A stretch of 64,000 nt of DNA, taken from positions 60,107-124,106 of the forward strand of contig NZ_JAGQCY010000010.1 of NCBI RefSeq assembly GCF_024346455.1, written 5' to 3'. Shown here piece after piece: positions 31,328 to 39,446 of this stretch. Origin of the DNA: Cyanobium sp. Aljojuca 7A6 (GTDB lineage Bacteria > Cyanobacteriota > Cyanobacteriia > PCC-6307 > Cyanobiaceae). A model generated the notes under the pieces. The model saw nothing but the letters and a program-made list of their open reading frames with translations. It did no database searches and was not told where the DNA came from. The translations under genes and the position numbers were made by a program. Positions within the stretch are counted from its first letter, which is position 1. The number at the start of each line of letters is the position of its first letter.

Positions 31328-32095
31328 ATGGCCCTTCCACTGCTCGCCGCCCGACCCTCAAGCCTCAACGCCAGGGTGCCGAGTTATGCGATCGCCAGCG
31401 AGGAATCACCCCGCCAGGCCGTTGCCAGCTTGGAGACCGGCAAACCCGCCGGGGATCGCCTCGGCCTGGACATCCAGATCGAGCAGGCCTACCGCCAGAT
31501 CTTCTTTCACGCCTTCAAAGTGGATCGCGAAGTGGTGCTGGAATCCCAGCTCCGCAGCGGACAGATCACCATGAGGGAGTTCATCCGTGGGCTGCTGCTT
31601 TCCAGGCGATTCCGTGAGGGTTTCTATGACTGCAACAGCAACTATCGCCTGGTTGAGCAACTGGTTGGCAGGGTTCTGGGCCGACCTGTCTATGGCGATC
31701 AGGAACGCATCAGCTATTCGATCCTGATCGCCCAGCATGGTCTCGTCGCCCTGGTGGATGCCTTGCTGGACTCGGCCGAGTATCTCGAGGCTTTCGGTTA
31801 CGACACGGTGCCCTACCAGCGCTCCAGGGTGTTGCCGGGCCGGGCCCAGGGAGAGCGTCCCTTCAACCAACAAGCTCCCCGCTATGACGGCCGCTGGCGC
31901 GACGTGATCGCCAGCAGGGCGCCCCGTGGCGCCAGCCCCTGGTCGCCGGGTACCCCTCGTCCCGCCTGGCTCGGTGAGCAGCCCTCGCCCCTGGCGCGCA
32001 AGATCTGGCAAGGGCTCGTCACCGCTGGTGGCTTTGCCCTCACCGGCCTGGTGCTGTGGACCGCGGCCTCGATGCTGAGCACCGCAGCGCAGTGA
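31328..32095 (+). CDS. cpcL: Membrane-anchored phycobilisome rod linker, CpcL (CpcG2) type
   Basis: 255 residues from ATG 31328 ([20 protein letters not shown] is the typical CpcG start). A PBS-linker domain (about 25-165) includes [37 protein letters not shown] and [21 protein letters not shown] Pro/Arg-rich linker leads to a C-terminal hydrophobic helix (about 228-250, [20 protein letters not shown]). That helix distinguishes CpcL from core-attaching CpcG1. CpcL tethers rod-only phycobilisomes to the thylakoid, associated with PSI and NDH-1 in other cyanobacteria. It lies upstream of ocp on the same strand. Confidence 0.9.
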   Translation: MALPLLAARPSSLNARVPSYAIASEESPRQAVASLETGKPAGDRLGLDIQIEQAYRQIFFHAFKVDREVVLESQLRSGQITMREFIRGLLLSRRFREGFYDCNSNYRLVEQLVGRVLGRPVYGDQERISYSILIAQHGLVALVDALLDSAEYLEAFGYDTVPYQRSRVLPGRAQGERPFNQQAPRYDGRWRDVIASRAPRGASPWSPGTPRPAWLGEQPSPLARKIWQGLVTAGGFALTGLVLWTAASMLSTAAQ

Positions 32096-32288
32096 TCGAG
32101 GGTCCCTGGGGGCCTCCACCTTCCAGGGACCCTTTCTCGAATCCCTGCAGTGGTTATCCGCTTGTTGCTCGCTGTGCTGGTGGACACGGAATCGTGCTTT
32201 CCTTGGTGTCAGGTGGTCTCAGCGGCAGCACAGGTCCACCGTGCATTAGGATTTGTAAAGATTTATTGACCTCCGGAGCTTTCCTGTC

Positions 32289-33245
32289 ATGTTCACGCTC
32301 GAAAAAGCGTCCCAGATCTTTCCGGACACACTTTCCGCCGACGTGGTGCCCGCCCTCACCGCCCGCTTTGCTCTGCTGAACGCGGAAGACCAGCTGGCGC
32401 TGATCTGGTTCGCCTACCTCGAGATGGGCAAGACCATCACCATCGCGGCCCCCGGCGCCGCCCGGATGCAGTTCGCCGAGCCGGTGCTCAGCCGGATCAA
32501 GGCCATGACCTTCGCTGAGCAGAGCCAGGTGATGGTGGATCTGGCCAACAGGGCCGACACCGACATCTGCCGCACCTACGCCATCTGGTCGGTCAACATC
32601 AAACTGGGCTTCTGGTATCGCCTCGGCGAGTGGATGGAGGAAGGACTTGTTGCCCCCATCCCTGAGGGCTATCAGCTGTCGGCCAACGCCGCCTCGGTGC
32701 TGTCCTCGCTCAAGGGAATCGATGCCGGTCAGCAGATCACCGTTCTGCGCAACTTCGTCGTTTACATGGGCTTCGACCCCAGCAAGGTGGACGCTGCCGA
32801 TCGCATTGCGGAGCCGATCGTTCTTCCCACGGCTCCCGAGCAACGCACCAAGGTGTCGATCGCTGGAATCGACAACCCCACGATCCAGTCCTACATGGAT
32901 CTGCTCAATGCCAACGATTTCGACCAGCTGATCAAGCTGTTCCTTGCCGATGGCGCCCTGCAGCCCCCGTTCCAACGACCGATCGTCGGAACCGATGCCG
33001 TGCTGCGCTTCTTCCGCGAAGATTGCCAGAACCTAAAACTTCTCCCCGAAAGTGGCGTGAGCGAGCCTTCCGATGGCGGCTTCACCCAGATCAAGGTCAC
33101 CGGGAAAGTCCAGACCCCCTGGTTCGGTGCTGGCGTTGGCATGAATGTGGCCTGGCGCTTCCTGCTGGATCCCGACAACAAGATCTACTTTGTGGCGATT
33201 GATCTGCTGGCTTCCCCGGCCGAACTGCTCAAATTCGCGCGCTGA
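32289..33245 (+). CDS. ocp: Orange carotenoid protein (OCP)
   Basis: 318 residues, full two-domain OCP. The N-terminal all-helical domain (about 15-165) has ADVVPALTARFALLNAEDQL, and the C-terminal NTF2-like domain (about 195-315) ends VAIDLLASPAELLKFAR. Key residues are conserved: Arg154 (TVLRN; phycobilisome contact), Tyr202 and Trp289 (carotenoid keto-oxygen hydrogen bonds), Tyr43 and Trp109. It binds a ketocarotenoid and, when photoactivated, quenches phycobilisome excitation. The presence of FRP downstream favours OCP1 over the FRP-independent OCP2/OCPX. A 193-bp A+T-rich region precedes it. Confidence 0.97.
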   Translation: MFTLEKASQIFPDTLSADVVPALTARFALLNAEDQLALIWFAYLEMGKTITIAAPGAARMQFAEPVLSRIKAMTFAEQSQVMVDLANRADTDICRTYAIWSVNIKLGFWYRLGEWMEEGLVAPIPEGYQLSANAASVLSSLKGIDAGQQITVLRNFVVYMGFDPSKVDAADRIAEPIVLPTAPEQRTKVSIAGIDNPTIQSYMDLLNANDFDQLIKLFLADGALQPPFQRPIVGTDAVLRFFREDCQNLKLLPESGVSEPSDGGFTQIKVTGKVQTPWFGAGVGMNVAWRFLLDPDNKIYFVAIDLLASPAELLKFAR

Positions 33246-33277
33246 AGAGCCTTCCAATTCAGCCTGATCCCGCCACG

Positions 33278-34072
33278 GTGGAGGCCAGGGTCTCCTCCGT
33301 TCCCCCGGCCCAAAAGGGCCGGGGGTTTTGGCTTGGCATGGTGATCTTCTGGGGCTGGTTGGCCAGCCTCATCGGTTTGCTGCTGGCCCATTCGGCCCCC
33401 TGGTCCCCAGTGGCCATTCTGCTGGCCATCGCTGTGCGCACGTTTCTGCAGACGGGGCTGTTCATCCTGGGTCACGATGCCATGCACCGCACCCTTGTCC
33501 CCGGGCGTCCAGCCCTCAACGACGGTCTGGGCCGTCTGGCCTTGCTGCTCTACGCCGGCCTGCCCTTTGGCCGCTGCCGTCGCCACCACCTACGCCATCA
33601 CCGTTCCCCTGGCAGCGCCAGGGATCCCGATTTCCGGCTGGACAGCGGTGATGGCGCCCTGCGCTGGTATGTGCGTTTCATGGGAAACTATCTCTCCTGG
33701 AACCAGCTGGGCCTGCTCCTTGTCACCTGGATCAGTGCAGCAGCCCTGTTGGTGCTGCTGGACCCCCAGCGGGCGGTGAATGTGGTCGCGTTCTGGGTGC
33801 TGCCGCTGGTGCTCAGCTCGTTGCAGCTGTTTCTCTTTGGAACGTACCTTCCCCACCGCAGCCAAGGAGCGCTCCCTGTCAGCAGCCATGCGGTGAAAAG
33901 TCTGGGTTACTGCCACTTTCTCTCCTTACTGGCTTGTTATCACTTTGGATACCACTGGGAGCATCACGCCTACCCGGGTGTGCCATGGTTTCGCCTGCCG
34001 GAGTTGAGGCGCCGCGTTTCCCTTGATCACGGGCAGGGGAACGGCTCGCGGCAGCTCAGGCTCGCGCGTTAG
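33278..34072 (+). CDS. crtW: Beta-carotene ketolase CrtW
   Basis: 264 residues from GTG 33278; an ATG at 33338 is an alternative that removes 20 residues. The membrane di-iron His motifs of the CrtW/CrtR fatty-acid-hydroxylase group are present: HDAMH (about 67-71), RRHHLRHH (about 106-113) and HWEHH (about 229-233). It converts beta-carotene to echinenone/canthaxanthin, the keto pigments that OCP needs. The gene begins 32 bp after ocp. A strong hairpin terminator (33302-33329) lies within its first codons, so crtW may be read only by leakage or from a separate start. Confidence 0.93.
   Translation: MEARVSSVPPAQKGRGFWLGMVIFWGWLASLIGLLLAHSAPWSPVAILLAIAVRTFLQTGLFILGHDAMHRTLVPGRPALNDGLGRLALLLYAGLPFGRCRRHHLRHHRSPGSARDPDFRLDSGDGALRWYVRFMGNYLSWNQLGLLLVTWISAAALLVLLDPQRAVNVVAFWVLPLVLSSLQLFLFGTYLPHRSQGALPVSSHAVKSLGYCHFLSLLACYHFGYHWEHHAYPGVPWFRLPELRRRVSLDHGQGNGSRQLRLAR
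33302..33329 (+). terminator. Intrinsic terminator overlapping the crtW 5' end
   Basis: The perfect 10-bp stem CCCCCGGCCC/GGGCCGGGGG has an AAAA loop and is followed by TTTT. It lies 57 bp after the ocp stop, inside the GTG-started crtW frame and 9 bp before the ATG alternative at 33338. It probably sets the ocp:crtW transcript ratio. Confidence 0.7.
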
Positions 34073-34097
34073 GGTTAGAAGACAAGTGTTGAGCTCA

Positions 34098-34424
34098 ATG
34101 GTGACGGCGGTGTTGGGGTGGACTGAGCAGGAGCAGGAAGTGGCACGTCGGGCCTTTGATACAGCCCATTCCCGGGCCGCCCTCGGCATCATTCGGGCTG
34201 CTCAAGCCCATGCCAATCGCATGGACTCCGTGGAGGAATGCTGGAAACTTCATGATTTCCTCAGCATTCAACGTCATGAAATCGAGGGTCGCTTTGATTT
34301 TCGTCTTTCCGGACTCTTGTTCGTGTTCGCCAGCCTGGTGAAAGACGGTTTGCTGCAATTGGACGAACTTGAAGGATTGGATAGGGACAAGCTCAGCAAG
34401 ATCGTGGCCATGTCCCGCATGTGA
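34098..34424 (+). CDS. frp: Fluorescence recovery protein (FRP)
   Basis: 108 residues from ATG 34098. The FRP signature CWKLHDFLSIQRHEIEGRFD is intact, with the Trp, His, Asp and Arg needed in Synechocystis FRP, and LLFVFASLVKDGLLQLDELE follows. FRP is a soluble helical dimer that binds the OCP C-terminal domain and speeds return of the red form to orange, ending quenching. It lies 25 bp after crtW, which completes the ocp-crtW-frp order known in cyanobacteria. Confidence 0.95.
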   Translation: MVTAVLGWTEQEQEVARRAFDTAHSRAALGIIRAAQAHANRMDSVEECWKLHDFLSIQRHEIEGRFDFRLSGLLFVFASLVKDGLLQLDELEGLDRDKLSKIVAMSRM

Positions 34425-34868
34425 GTGGAGCTGACGCGGTCTCCGTGGCCACCCGGATCACTGTGAAGACTGGTGAAGGCATTCCCGGATGGTCATCCGC
34501 ACGTCCGGCTCCAGCTTCAGTTACGTCGCTGCTGCCGAACTCTGGAAATGCCGTTTCGTCAGCCTTGACTTGCCCGTTGGCCATGGCACGGAATGACTCA
34601 CCGTCCAGGCCATTGCCCCTTGCGAGGATCGCCCATCACACGGGTTGTCCGAGGGGTGAAACCAGGGAGCAGGCCGTGGGCCTGGAGGCTGCAGATGCGC
34701 TGCGCCATGTCCGCAGCTCTCCGATCGGTGACCCCGACCTTTGGCGTCCGGCCGTTCTGGGCCCATGGGGGCTGTAAGGTAGGTGAGATTCCAAGATTTC
34801 TCTCCAGCGAGCTCATCACTTTCTAAAAGGGCTGTCGAAGGATCGGTTCATAGTTTTTTTTCAGGTTC
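34425..34868. other. Intergenic region before the RRM gene
   Basis: 444 bp. Several frames stay open for 60-118 codons but show no family features. The last 100 bp are A/T-richer and end in a T8 tract (34854-34861) just before the rbp start, which probably forms part of its 5' UTR. No gene can be supported. Confidence 0.4.
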
Positions 34869-35222
34869 ATGACCATTTACATCGGAAATCTTTCCTTCGA
34901 CGCCGAAGTGGAAGATGTTAAAAATCTGTTCGCCCAGTACGGCGAACTTCGCCAATGCACCCTTCCTCTTGATCGCGACACCGGCCGCAAGAGGGGTTTC
35001 GCTTTCGTTGAAATGACGAACGACGCCGACGAGACCAAGGCCATCGACGACCTCCAGGATGTGGAGTGGATGGGTCGCAGCATCCGCGTCAACAAGGCCG
35101 AGCCCCGCACCGGCGGTGGCGGTGGCGGCGGTGGTCGCTCCGGCGGCGGCGGCGGTGGCGGCTACGGCGGTGGTGGCGGCGGCGGCTATGGCGGCGGTGG
35201 CGGCGGCCGCAGCCGTTACTGA
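34869..35222 (+). CDS. Glycine-rich RRM RNA-binding protein (Rbp)
   Basis: 117 residues. One RRM domain (about 1-80) has RNP2 IYIGNLSF and RNP1 RGFAFVEM. A C-terminal low-complexity tail is made of Gly runs with Arg, Ser and Tyr (RSGGGGGGGYGGGGGGG). Cyanobacterial Rbp proteins of this type are cold-induced and bind mRNA; in Synechocystis, Rbp proteins help localise photosystem mRNAs to thylakoids. The long A/T-rich leader fits cold-responsive regulation. An efficient terminator follows. Confidence 0.95.
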   Translation: MTIYIGNLSFDAEVEDVKNLFAQYGELRQCTLPLDRDTGRKRGFAFVEMTNDADETKAIDDLQDVEWMGRSIRVNKAEPRTGGGGGGGGRSGGGGGGGYGGGGGGGYGGGGGGRSRY

Positions 35223-35259
35223 GTCACCGGGTCTCCCCAGAGACCCCTTCTCCTCTCCA

Positions 35260-35292
35260 ACCGCCCCGGATGTTCCGGGGCGGTTTTTTTTG
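35260..35292 (+). terminator. Intrinsic terminator after rbp
   Basis: The perfect 11-bp stem ACCGCCCCGGA/TCCGGGGCGGT has a 3-nt loop and is followed by a run of nine T (35284-35292). Confidence 0.92.
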
Positions 35293-35398
35293 GGCCGATC
35301 GCGATTCGGGTGGTCCTGTCGTGTGGGGAGTTGGCCACGGATTGGAAGACACTCTGCTGCTAGGGCGACTTGCGGAAGGTGGGAGGCAGATTGGTGCC

Positions 35399-35611
35399 AT
35401 GAGTGAACCCAGCCCTCGTGGCCGCTACCGGGTCCGACCCGCTGACCAGAACGAGACCACCGTTCCCAACGAGGTGCTCGGCCCCCTCTTCGATCACCGT
35501 GACGAGGCCGAGCGCTATGCCCAGAGCCTCTTTCAGACCCATCGGGCACCGGTGATCGTTGAGAAGCTGGCCCCGGCGGGGTGCTGGCTTCAGCTCGGGA
35601 CCATCGGCTGA
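35399..35611 (+). CDS. Conserved small hypothetical protein
   Basis: 70 residues from ATG 35399. The sequence PSPRGRYRVRPADQNETTVP followed by DEAERYAQSLFQTHRAPVIV reads as a compact beta-alpha-beta unit. I recognise it only as a small cyanobacterial hypothetical. It overlaps the convergent transglutaminase gene by 22 bp at the 3' ends. Confidence 0.65.
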   Translation: MSEPSPRGRYRVRPADQNETTVPNEVLGPLFDHRDEAERYAQSLFQTHRAPVIVEKLAPAGCWLQLGTIG

Positions 35612-36483
35612 GCTGTTCCCTCCAACTCCTCGAGGCTGGAGGCGGCCCGCAGCCGGATCAGATAGGACAGGCTGGAACCCACACCAGTTCCCCGGTATCG
35701 GCCACTGACCGGCGCCGCCAAGTGGTGATCCGGTGCGGCGGCCAGCACCACGTGGCCATCGGCGACCGCCAGACCCAGGCTGGGGTCGAACCCCCTCCAG
35801 CCGCCTCCCGGCAGGTACACCTCCGCCCAGGCGTGCAGCTCGTGTTCGCTCACCTCCGGGGGATGGTGCATCGAGTAGCCGCTGACGAACCGCGCCGCGA
35901 GGCCCTGGCTGCGACAGGCCGCGATGAACAGCACGGCGGTGTCCCGGCAGGCTCCGGTGAGCGTCGCGAGGGTCTCCGCCGCCGCGGTGGGCTCCCCTTC
36001 CAGCCGACCCACATGGTGGAAGCCGTGGTGAATCTCGTCGGCCAGGGCGCTGAGGAAGGCGGTGGCCGATCCGTCGACCTGGTCGGCGATCGTCTGGGCC
36101 CAGGCACGTACAGCCGGATCGACCTGGTCATGGCGGCAACCCGCCAGGGAGCAGGCCTCCGCCACGGGGTAGGCCACCGGCAGGTGCTGGGCTTCCCTGT
36201 GGGTGACGATCCAGTCGAACGGATTGCTGCGCAGGGTTTCCAGCAGCATGTCCACCTCGATCGTCAGCTGGTCCCGCTCCTGCTGGAACCAGGCCACCAT
36301 GGCGTCCGTGCCATCGGGCTCCAGCACCCGCGTGAGGCCAGCGGCGGGATCCACCAGCCGCAGATGGTGCTCCAGGATCCTCTGGCTGCCGTCCTGACGG
36401 GGGGTCAGGCGCAGGGTCATGGGCTCCAGGAAGACGGGCCGTTCGTAGGTGTAGCTGAGCTGGTGGTGAATGCGGAAGAACAT
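35590..36483 (-). CDS. Transglutaminase-like protein with bacterial TG N-terminal domain (paralog 4)
   Basis: 297 residues. It opens IHHQLSYTYERPVFLEPMTL, the bacterial transglutaminase N-terminal domain (about 1-80). The core has an intact triad: Cys179 in GACRD, His217 in LHAWAEVYLPGGGW and Asp233 in FDPSLG. Closest in layout to paralog 1 at 7066. It starts 3 bp after the stop of the upstream hypothetical gene, so the two form a leftward pair. No Anbu is adjacent here. Confidence 0.9.
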   Translation of the reverse strand: MFFRIHHQLSYTYERPVFLEPMTLRLTPRQDGSQRILEHHLRLVDPAAGLTRVLEPDGTDAMVAWFQQERDQLTIEVDMLLETLRSNPFDWIVTHREAQHLPVAYPVAEACSLAGCRHDQVDPAVRAWAQTIADQVDGSATAFLSALADEIHHGFHHVGRLEGEPTAAAETLATLTGACRDTAVLFIAACRSQGLAARFVSGYSMHHPPEVSEHELHAWAEVYLPGGGWRGFDPSLGLAVADGHVVLAAAPDHHLAAPVSGRYRGTGVGSSLSYLIRLRAASSLEELEGTAQPMVPS

Positions 36484-36486
36484 GAT

Positions 36487-36861
36487 TCAGCCCATGGCCT
36501 CGCGCAGGGCGTCCTGCAAATCGTCATCAATGACGTAGGTGTGCAGTGGCTCGCTGTCCAGGTCCTCGACAAGGGGGTAGAAGCGGACAGAGAACCAGGC
36601 CTCGAACAGTTCAAGGCTGCGGGGGTGGGGCCAACGGCTGCGATCGCGGCACCAGAGTTCGAGTTCGGCAGCGAAAATCTGCCCATAGTTGTCCAGCAGC
36701 CGGTCCTGGGCTTCCACGTCGCTGTCGTAGGTGGGGATCAGATAAAGGCTGTGGTCTTCCCCCAGTCCTTCCATGTCCTCGCGGGTCCAGAAGGGCCGGG
36801 TCCAGTCCACCATCGGCTGCCGGGGTGCCACCGCGATCGCGCAGCGGTTGAGAACGGCCAA
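36487..36861 (-). CDS. Conserved hypothetical protein paired with TG paralog 4
   Basis: About 124 residues from TTG 36861, chosen because NRCAIAVAPRQPMVDWTRPF is the conserved start of this family; an ATG at 36915 or 36813 is also possible. The protein is acidic, with LYLIPTYDSDVEAQDRLLDN, AELELWCRDRSRWP and LFEAWFSVRFYPLVEDL. I know the family as a bacterial hypothetical of unknown function with conserved Trp/Asp/Glu residues. No signal or membrane segment. It lies 3 bp upstream of the transglutaminase gene. Confidence 0.7.
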   Translation of the reverse strand: MAVLNRCAIAVAPRQPMVDWTRPFWTREDMEGLGEDHSLYLIPTYDSDVEAQDRLLDNYGQIFAAELELWCRDRSRWPHPRSLELFEAWFSVRFYPLVEDLDSEPLHTYVIDDDLQDALREAMG

Positions 36862-37080
36862 CGATGATGTGTCTGTAGCGATCTGCAATCTAGCCAGGCT
36901 CTGCCTGGGGAGCACGCGGGAACCCTGTCGGTGGAGGCCATCGCTGCCCTCGAGGCTGGCGCTGCCGTGGGACGGAGCAGAAAACTTGCACCATCCGGTT
37001 GTTGCCAGCGCAGCTGGGTCATGGCCACGATGTGTTCATCGCTACCCACCCCTCGGTGGCCCCCGCTGCCCTGTCGTCCC

Positions 37081-37650
37081 ATGCTCCTGCGCCGGAATCC
37101 CCTTCTCCCCAGTGGACAACACCCCACAGGCCGATGGCCTCAGCGCTTGATTCCCTTGGGAGGAGGCCTGCTGGCAGCCCTGATCGTTAGTCCTCTGTTG
37201 GCCCCTGCGGACGCGAGCGCGGCCCAGCAAGATCCCAACGCCAGGGTGATCTATCGCCTTTCCACCCAGTGCGCGTTGCAGGGCGCGGCTCCTGTGCCCT
37301 GCACCGTGGAAGCGGTGGATACGGGTGCGGCCACCCTTTATCGCCACCGCATCGGCAACAGCGTCGAAACGGTCCGCATCACCGCCGAACCGGTGACGAT
37401 GGCGATCTGGGCCCATGACACCAGGAACTGGCAGCCCCTGCGCGGTGCCTCGGCCCGCTTCTCCACCAACACGGTCTGCTTCAACGGCAAGGACCTGTGC
37501 GTGGTCAACCCCAACTACCTCAACAGTGTCCGGGAAGATCGCGCCAACACCCGGCTCCAGGGCCGTGACCTGGTGATGGTGCATTTCGGCTCTGACGGAC
37601 GGGTGGACGCCAGCTGCTACGACGACGCCTGTGCGCTCCTGGCGAAATGA
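37081..37650 (+). CDS. Hypothetical secreted protein
   Basis: 189 residues from ATG 37081. The signal peptide has the hydrophobic core LIPLGGGLLAALIVSPLLAP and a cleavage site near DASAA. The mature part is beta-rich with three Cys pairs (QCALQGAAPVPC, NTVCFNGKDLC, SCYDDAC), likely disulfides. I do not recognise the family. Its stop overlaps the next ATG in ATGA, so it is coupled to the Gly/Asn-rich secreted protein. Confidence 0.65.
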   Translation: MLLRRNPLLPSGQHPTGRWPQRLIPLGGGLLAALIVSPLLAPADASAAQQDPNARVIYRLSTQCALQGAAPVPCTVEAVDTGAATLYRHRIGNSVETVRITAEPVTMAIWAHDTRNWQPLRGASARFSTNTVCFNGKDLCVVNPNYLNSVREDRANTRLQGRDLVMVHFGSDGRVDASCYDDACALLAK

Positions 37651-38600
37651 AGAACATGACTGGATTCGCCCTGTTGATGGCTGGTGTGATCGCCTCTCCG
37701 GTCGGGGCTGCCCTGGCCCTGGAAGTCACCACCGCTGCCCAGGTCCCGATGTTGATCGCCAGAGGTGCTGGTGGTGGACGCGGTGGCGGTGGTCTTGGCG
37801 GTGGTGGTCGTGGCGGAGCTGGTCTTGGCGGTGGTGGCGCCAGAGTTGGTGGCGGAGGTGGCGGCGGACTCGGTCGCGCTGGTGGTGGTGCATCGCTGGG
37901 CCGCAGCGGTTTCCAGGGATCCGGTGGGGCCGGTGGCTTCAATCGGGGTGTCACCAGGCCCGCCGGTGGCTGGAGCAGCGGCGGCGGAGGGCTGGGGGCC
38001 CCGGGGTTGAATCGGCCTGTCGCGCGCCCCGGTGGGGTGGTCGGCACCCCTGGCCTGAACAGGCCCGTCGGCACCGGCTCGGTCAACCGCAACGTCAACG
38101 CCAATCTCAACCGGAACGTCAACCGCAACATCAACCGCAACGTCAACGTCAACCGGAACTGGAACCGGGCCGCCAACGTCAATGCCTTTGGTGTCAGGCC
38201 GGGCTGGGCCCGTCCAGGCTGGGGCGTCGCCAGGCCCTGGAACCACGGCTGGTACGGCGGCTGGGCCACCCCGTCCTGGGGATGGTGGGGGGCCAGCGCC
38301 GCCGCCTGGGGGGTGGGCGCCCTGGCAACGGCCGCGATCATCAACAGTGCGGTGGATGCCGCGGTGGCCAGCAGCCAGACCGTGATCGTCGTGCCCAACA
38401 CCCAGTACCAGCTGCTGTTCGGCACCGTCCAGCCGACCGGTACCGCCACGGTGGCTTTTGACGTCAGTGCCAACGGCAGCGTGTATCAACTCTCGGCCGA
38501 CTGTCAGTCGGGATTGTTGAACGGCCAGCCGCCTGGCAGTGCCCAGGAAGCGGAACTCCTCAATGCCGCCTGTCAGGTGGCCTTCGGGACCGCTTCCTGA
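37647..38600 (+). CDS. Secreted Gly- and Asn-repeat protein
   Basis: 317 residues. A signal peptide (about 1-25, ending PVGAALA) precedes a glycine-rich half (about 40-110, GGRGGGGLGGGGRGG), then Asn/Arg repeats (about 145-175, NRNVNRNINRNVNVNR). A Trp/Gly region (WYGGWATPSWGWWG) leads into a membrane-like or glycine-zipper segment and a C-terminal domain with two Cys (QLSADCQSG, NAACQVAFG). It resembles repeat-rich surface proteins of Synechococcus. Function is unknown; an extracellular or cell-envelope role is inferred from the signal peptide. Confidence 0.75.
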   Translation: MKNMTGFALLMAGVIASPVGAALALEVTTAAQVPMLIARGAGGGRGGGGLGGGGRGGAGLGGGGARVGGGGGGGLGRAGGGASLGRSGFQGSGGAGGFNRGVTRPAGGWSSGGGGLGAPGLNRPVARPGGVVGTPGLNRPVGTGSVNRNVNANLNRNVNRNINRNVNVNRNWNRAANVNAFGVRPGWARPGWGVARPWNHGWYGGWATPSWGWWGASAAAWGVGALATAAIINSAVDAAVASSQTVIVVPNTQYQLLFGTVQPTGTATVAFDVSANGSVYQLSADCQSGLLNGQPPGSAQEAELLNAACQVAFGTAS

Positions 38601-38609
38601 GCTGGGTGA

Positions 38610-39062
38610 TCACCAGGGCAGGGGGGCACGCTGGGCGCCGACGCTGCAACCCATCTGCTGGCCCAACAGGGCCCCGAGCGGCACCGCCCAGGTGCGTCCG
38701 TCCTGGCGGGACACGGCATAGCCCAGGCCGCCGCCGATGATGCCGCCCACCAGCCGGCCCACGTTGCAGCGCTGGGCCGTCTGGGCTTGGACGTAGCCGG
38801 GACCGACCGGCACGTTGGCCCGGTAGCGGTCGACGTCGTAGTCGGCCCGGTAGCCGCCGCCGTAGCCATCCCCATAGGAGGAGGGGTTGGGCAGGGTGGG
38901 GATGGGATAAGGAACGCGGCGGCTGTCGACCTGACGGGGGACGCCGGACTGACCCCAGGGACCAGCCCAGGCCTGCAGGGGCGTGGCGAGCAGAGCCAGG
39001 ACGCCCGTGGTGCCCAGCAGGCCGGCGAGGCGGCGGGAGCTCTGACGAATGAGGTTGTTCAT
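38610..39062 (-). CDS. Secreted glycine-zipper protein
   Basis: 150 residues from ATG 39062. The signal peptide (RLAGLLGTTGVLALLATPLQ, ending AWA) precedes a Tyr/Gly-rich stretch (SYGDGYGGGYRADYD). A glycine-zipper segment (VGGIIGGGLGYAVSRQDGRT) like that of 17-kDa surface-antigen and SlyB-type proteins follows, then VPLGALLGQQMGC. It probably inserts into or lies along the outer membrane. It converges on the Asn-repeat gene with a 9-bp gap. Confidence 0.75.
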   Translation of the reverse strand: MNNLIRQSSRRLAGLLGTTGVLALLATPLQAWAGPWGQSGVPRQVDSRRVPYPIPTLPNPSSYGDGYGGGYRADYDVDRYRANVPVGPGYVQAQTAQRCNVGRLVGGIIGGGLGYAVSRQDGRTWAVPLGALLGQQMGCSVGAQRAPLPW

Positions 39063-39266
39063 GGTGGTTCGCGTTGTGAGGAGCGACCCCTGAGGTGGGG
39101 ATGACTTCAATCAAGCGAAGTCATGTGACCGATCCATGAACGGGTCCCCGGCGATGTCCGACAAGATGCGACTCGCCTGGAGCCACCCCCTCTGCATCGC
39201 TTGTTGTCGGCCCCTGGCCAGAACGCCCCGCCCTTGGCAGCGTGGAGGAGAGGGTGGGAGGACCCG

Positions 39267-39446
39267 ATGAGTTGGAGCGAACTGGAGCGCCTCGTTGATG
39301 AGGCGGAAGCGGACCAGGTGATCTGCCGGGGTCTGCGCCATTGCCGCTCCAGAGCGGAACTGGTGCTGGCTGCCCGCCGGCTGGGCTTCCGCGTCACCCA
39401 GGTGGATCTGCAGCGGGCCTGGCAGCTGCAGGATCAAGCAGGCTGA
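39267..39446 (+). CDS. Nif11-like small protein
   Basis: 59 residues from ATG 39267, with GGAGG 6-10 bp upstream. [20 protein letters not shown] followed by [20 protein letters not shown] is the Nif11/N11P pattern: a helical domain used as a leader in peptide natural products and as stand-alone small proteins in picocyanobacteria. There is no core peptide or double-glycine site and no maturase nearby, so it is probably stand-alone. The last 53 bp overlap the end of the convergent acyl-CoA synthetase gene. Confidence 0.8.
   Translation: MSWSELERLVDEAEADQVICRGLRHCRSRAELVLAARRLGFRVTQVDLQRAWQLQDQAG

Noticed and set aside
34421..34777. A 118-codon frame after frp
   Set aside because: No family features, no RBS, and competing open frames on both strands. 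Left as intergenic.
37765..38160. CRISPR or tandem-repeat array
   Set aside because: The repeats are codons for Gly and Asn/Arg runs within a secreted protein and have no unique spacers.
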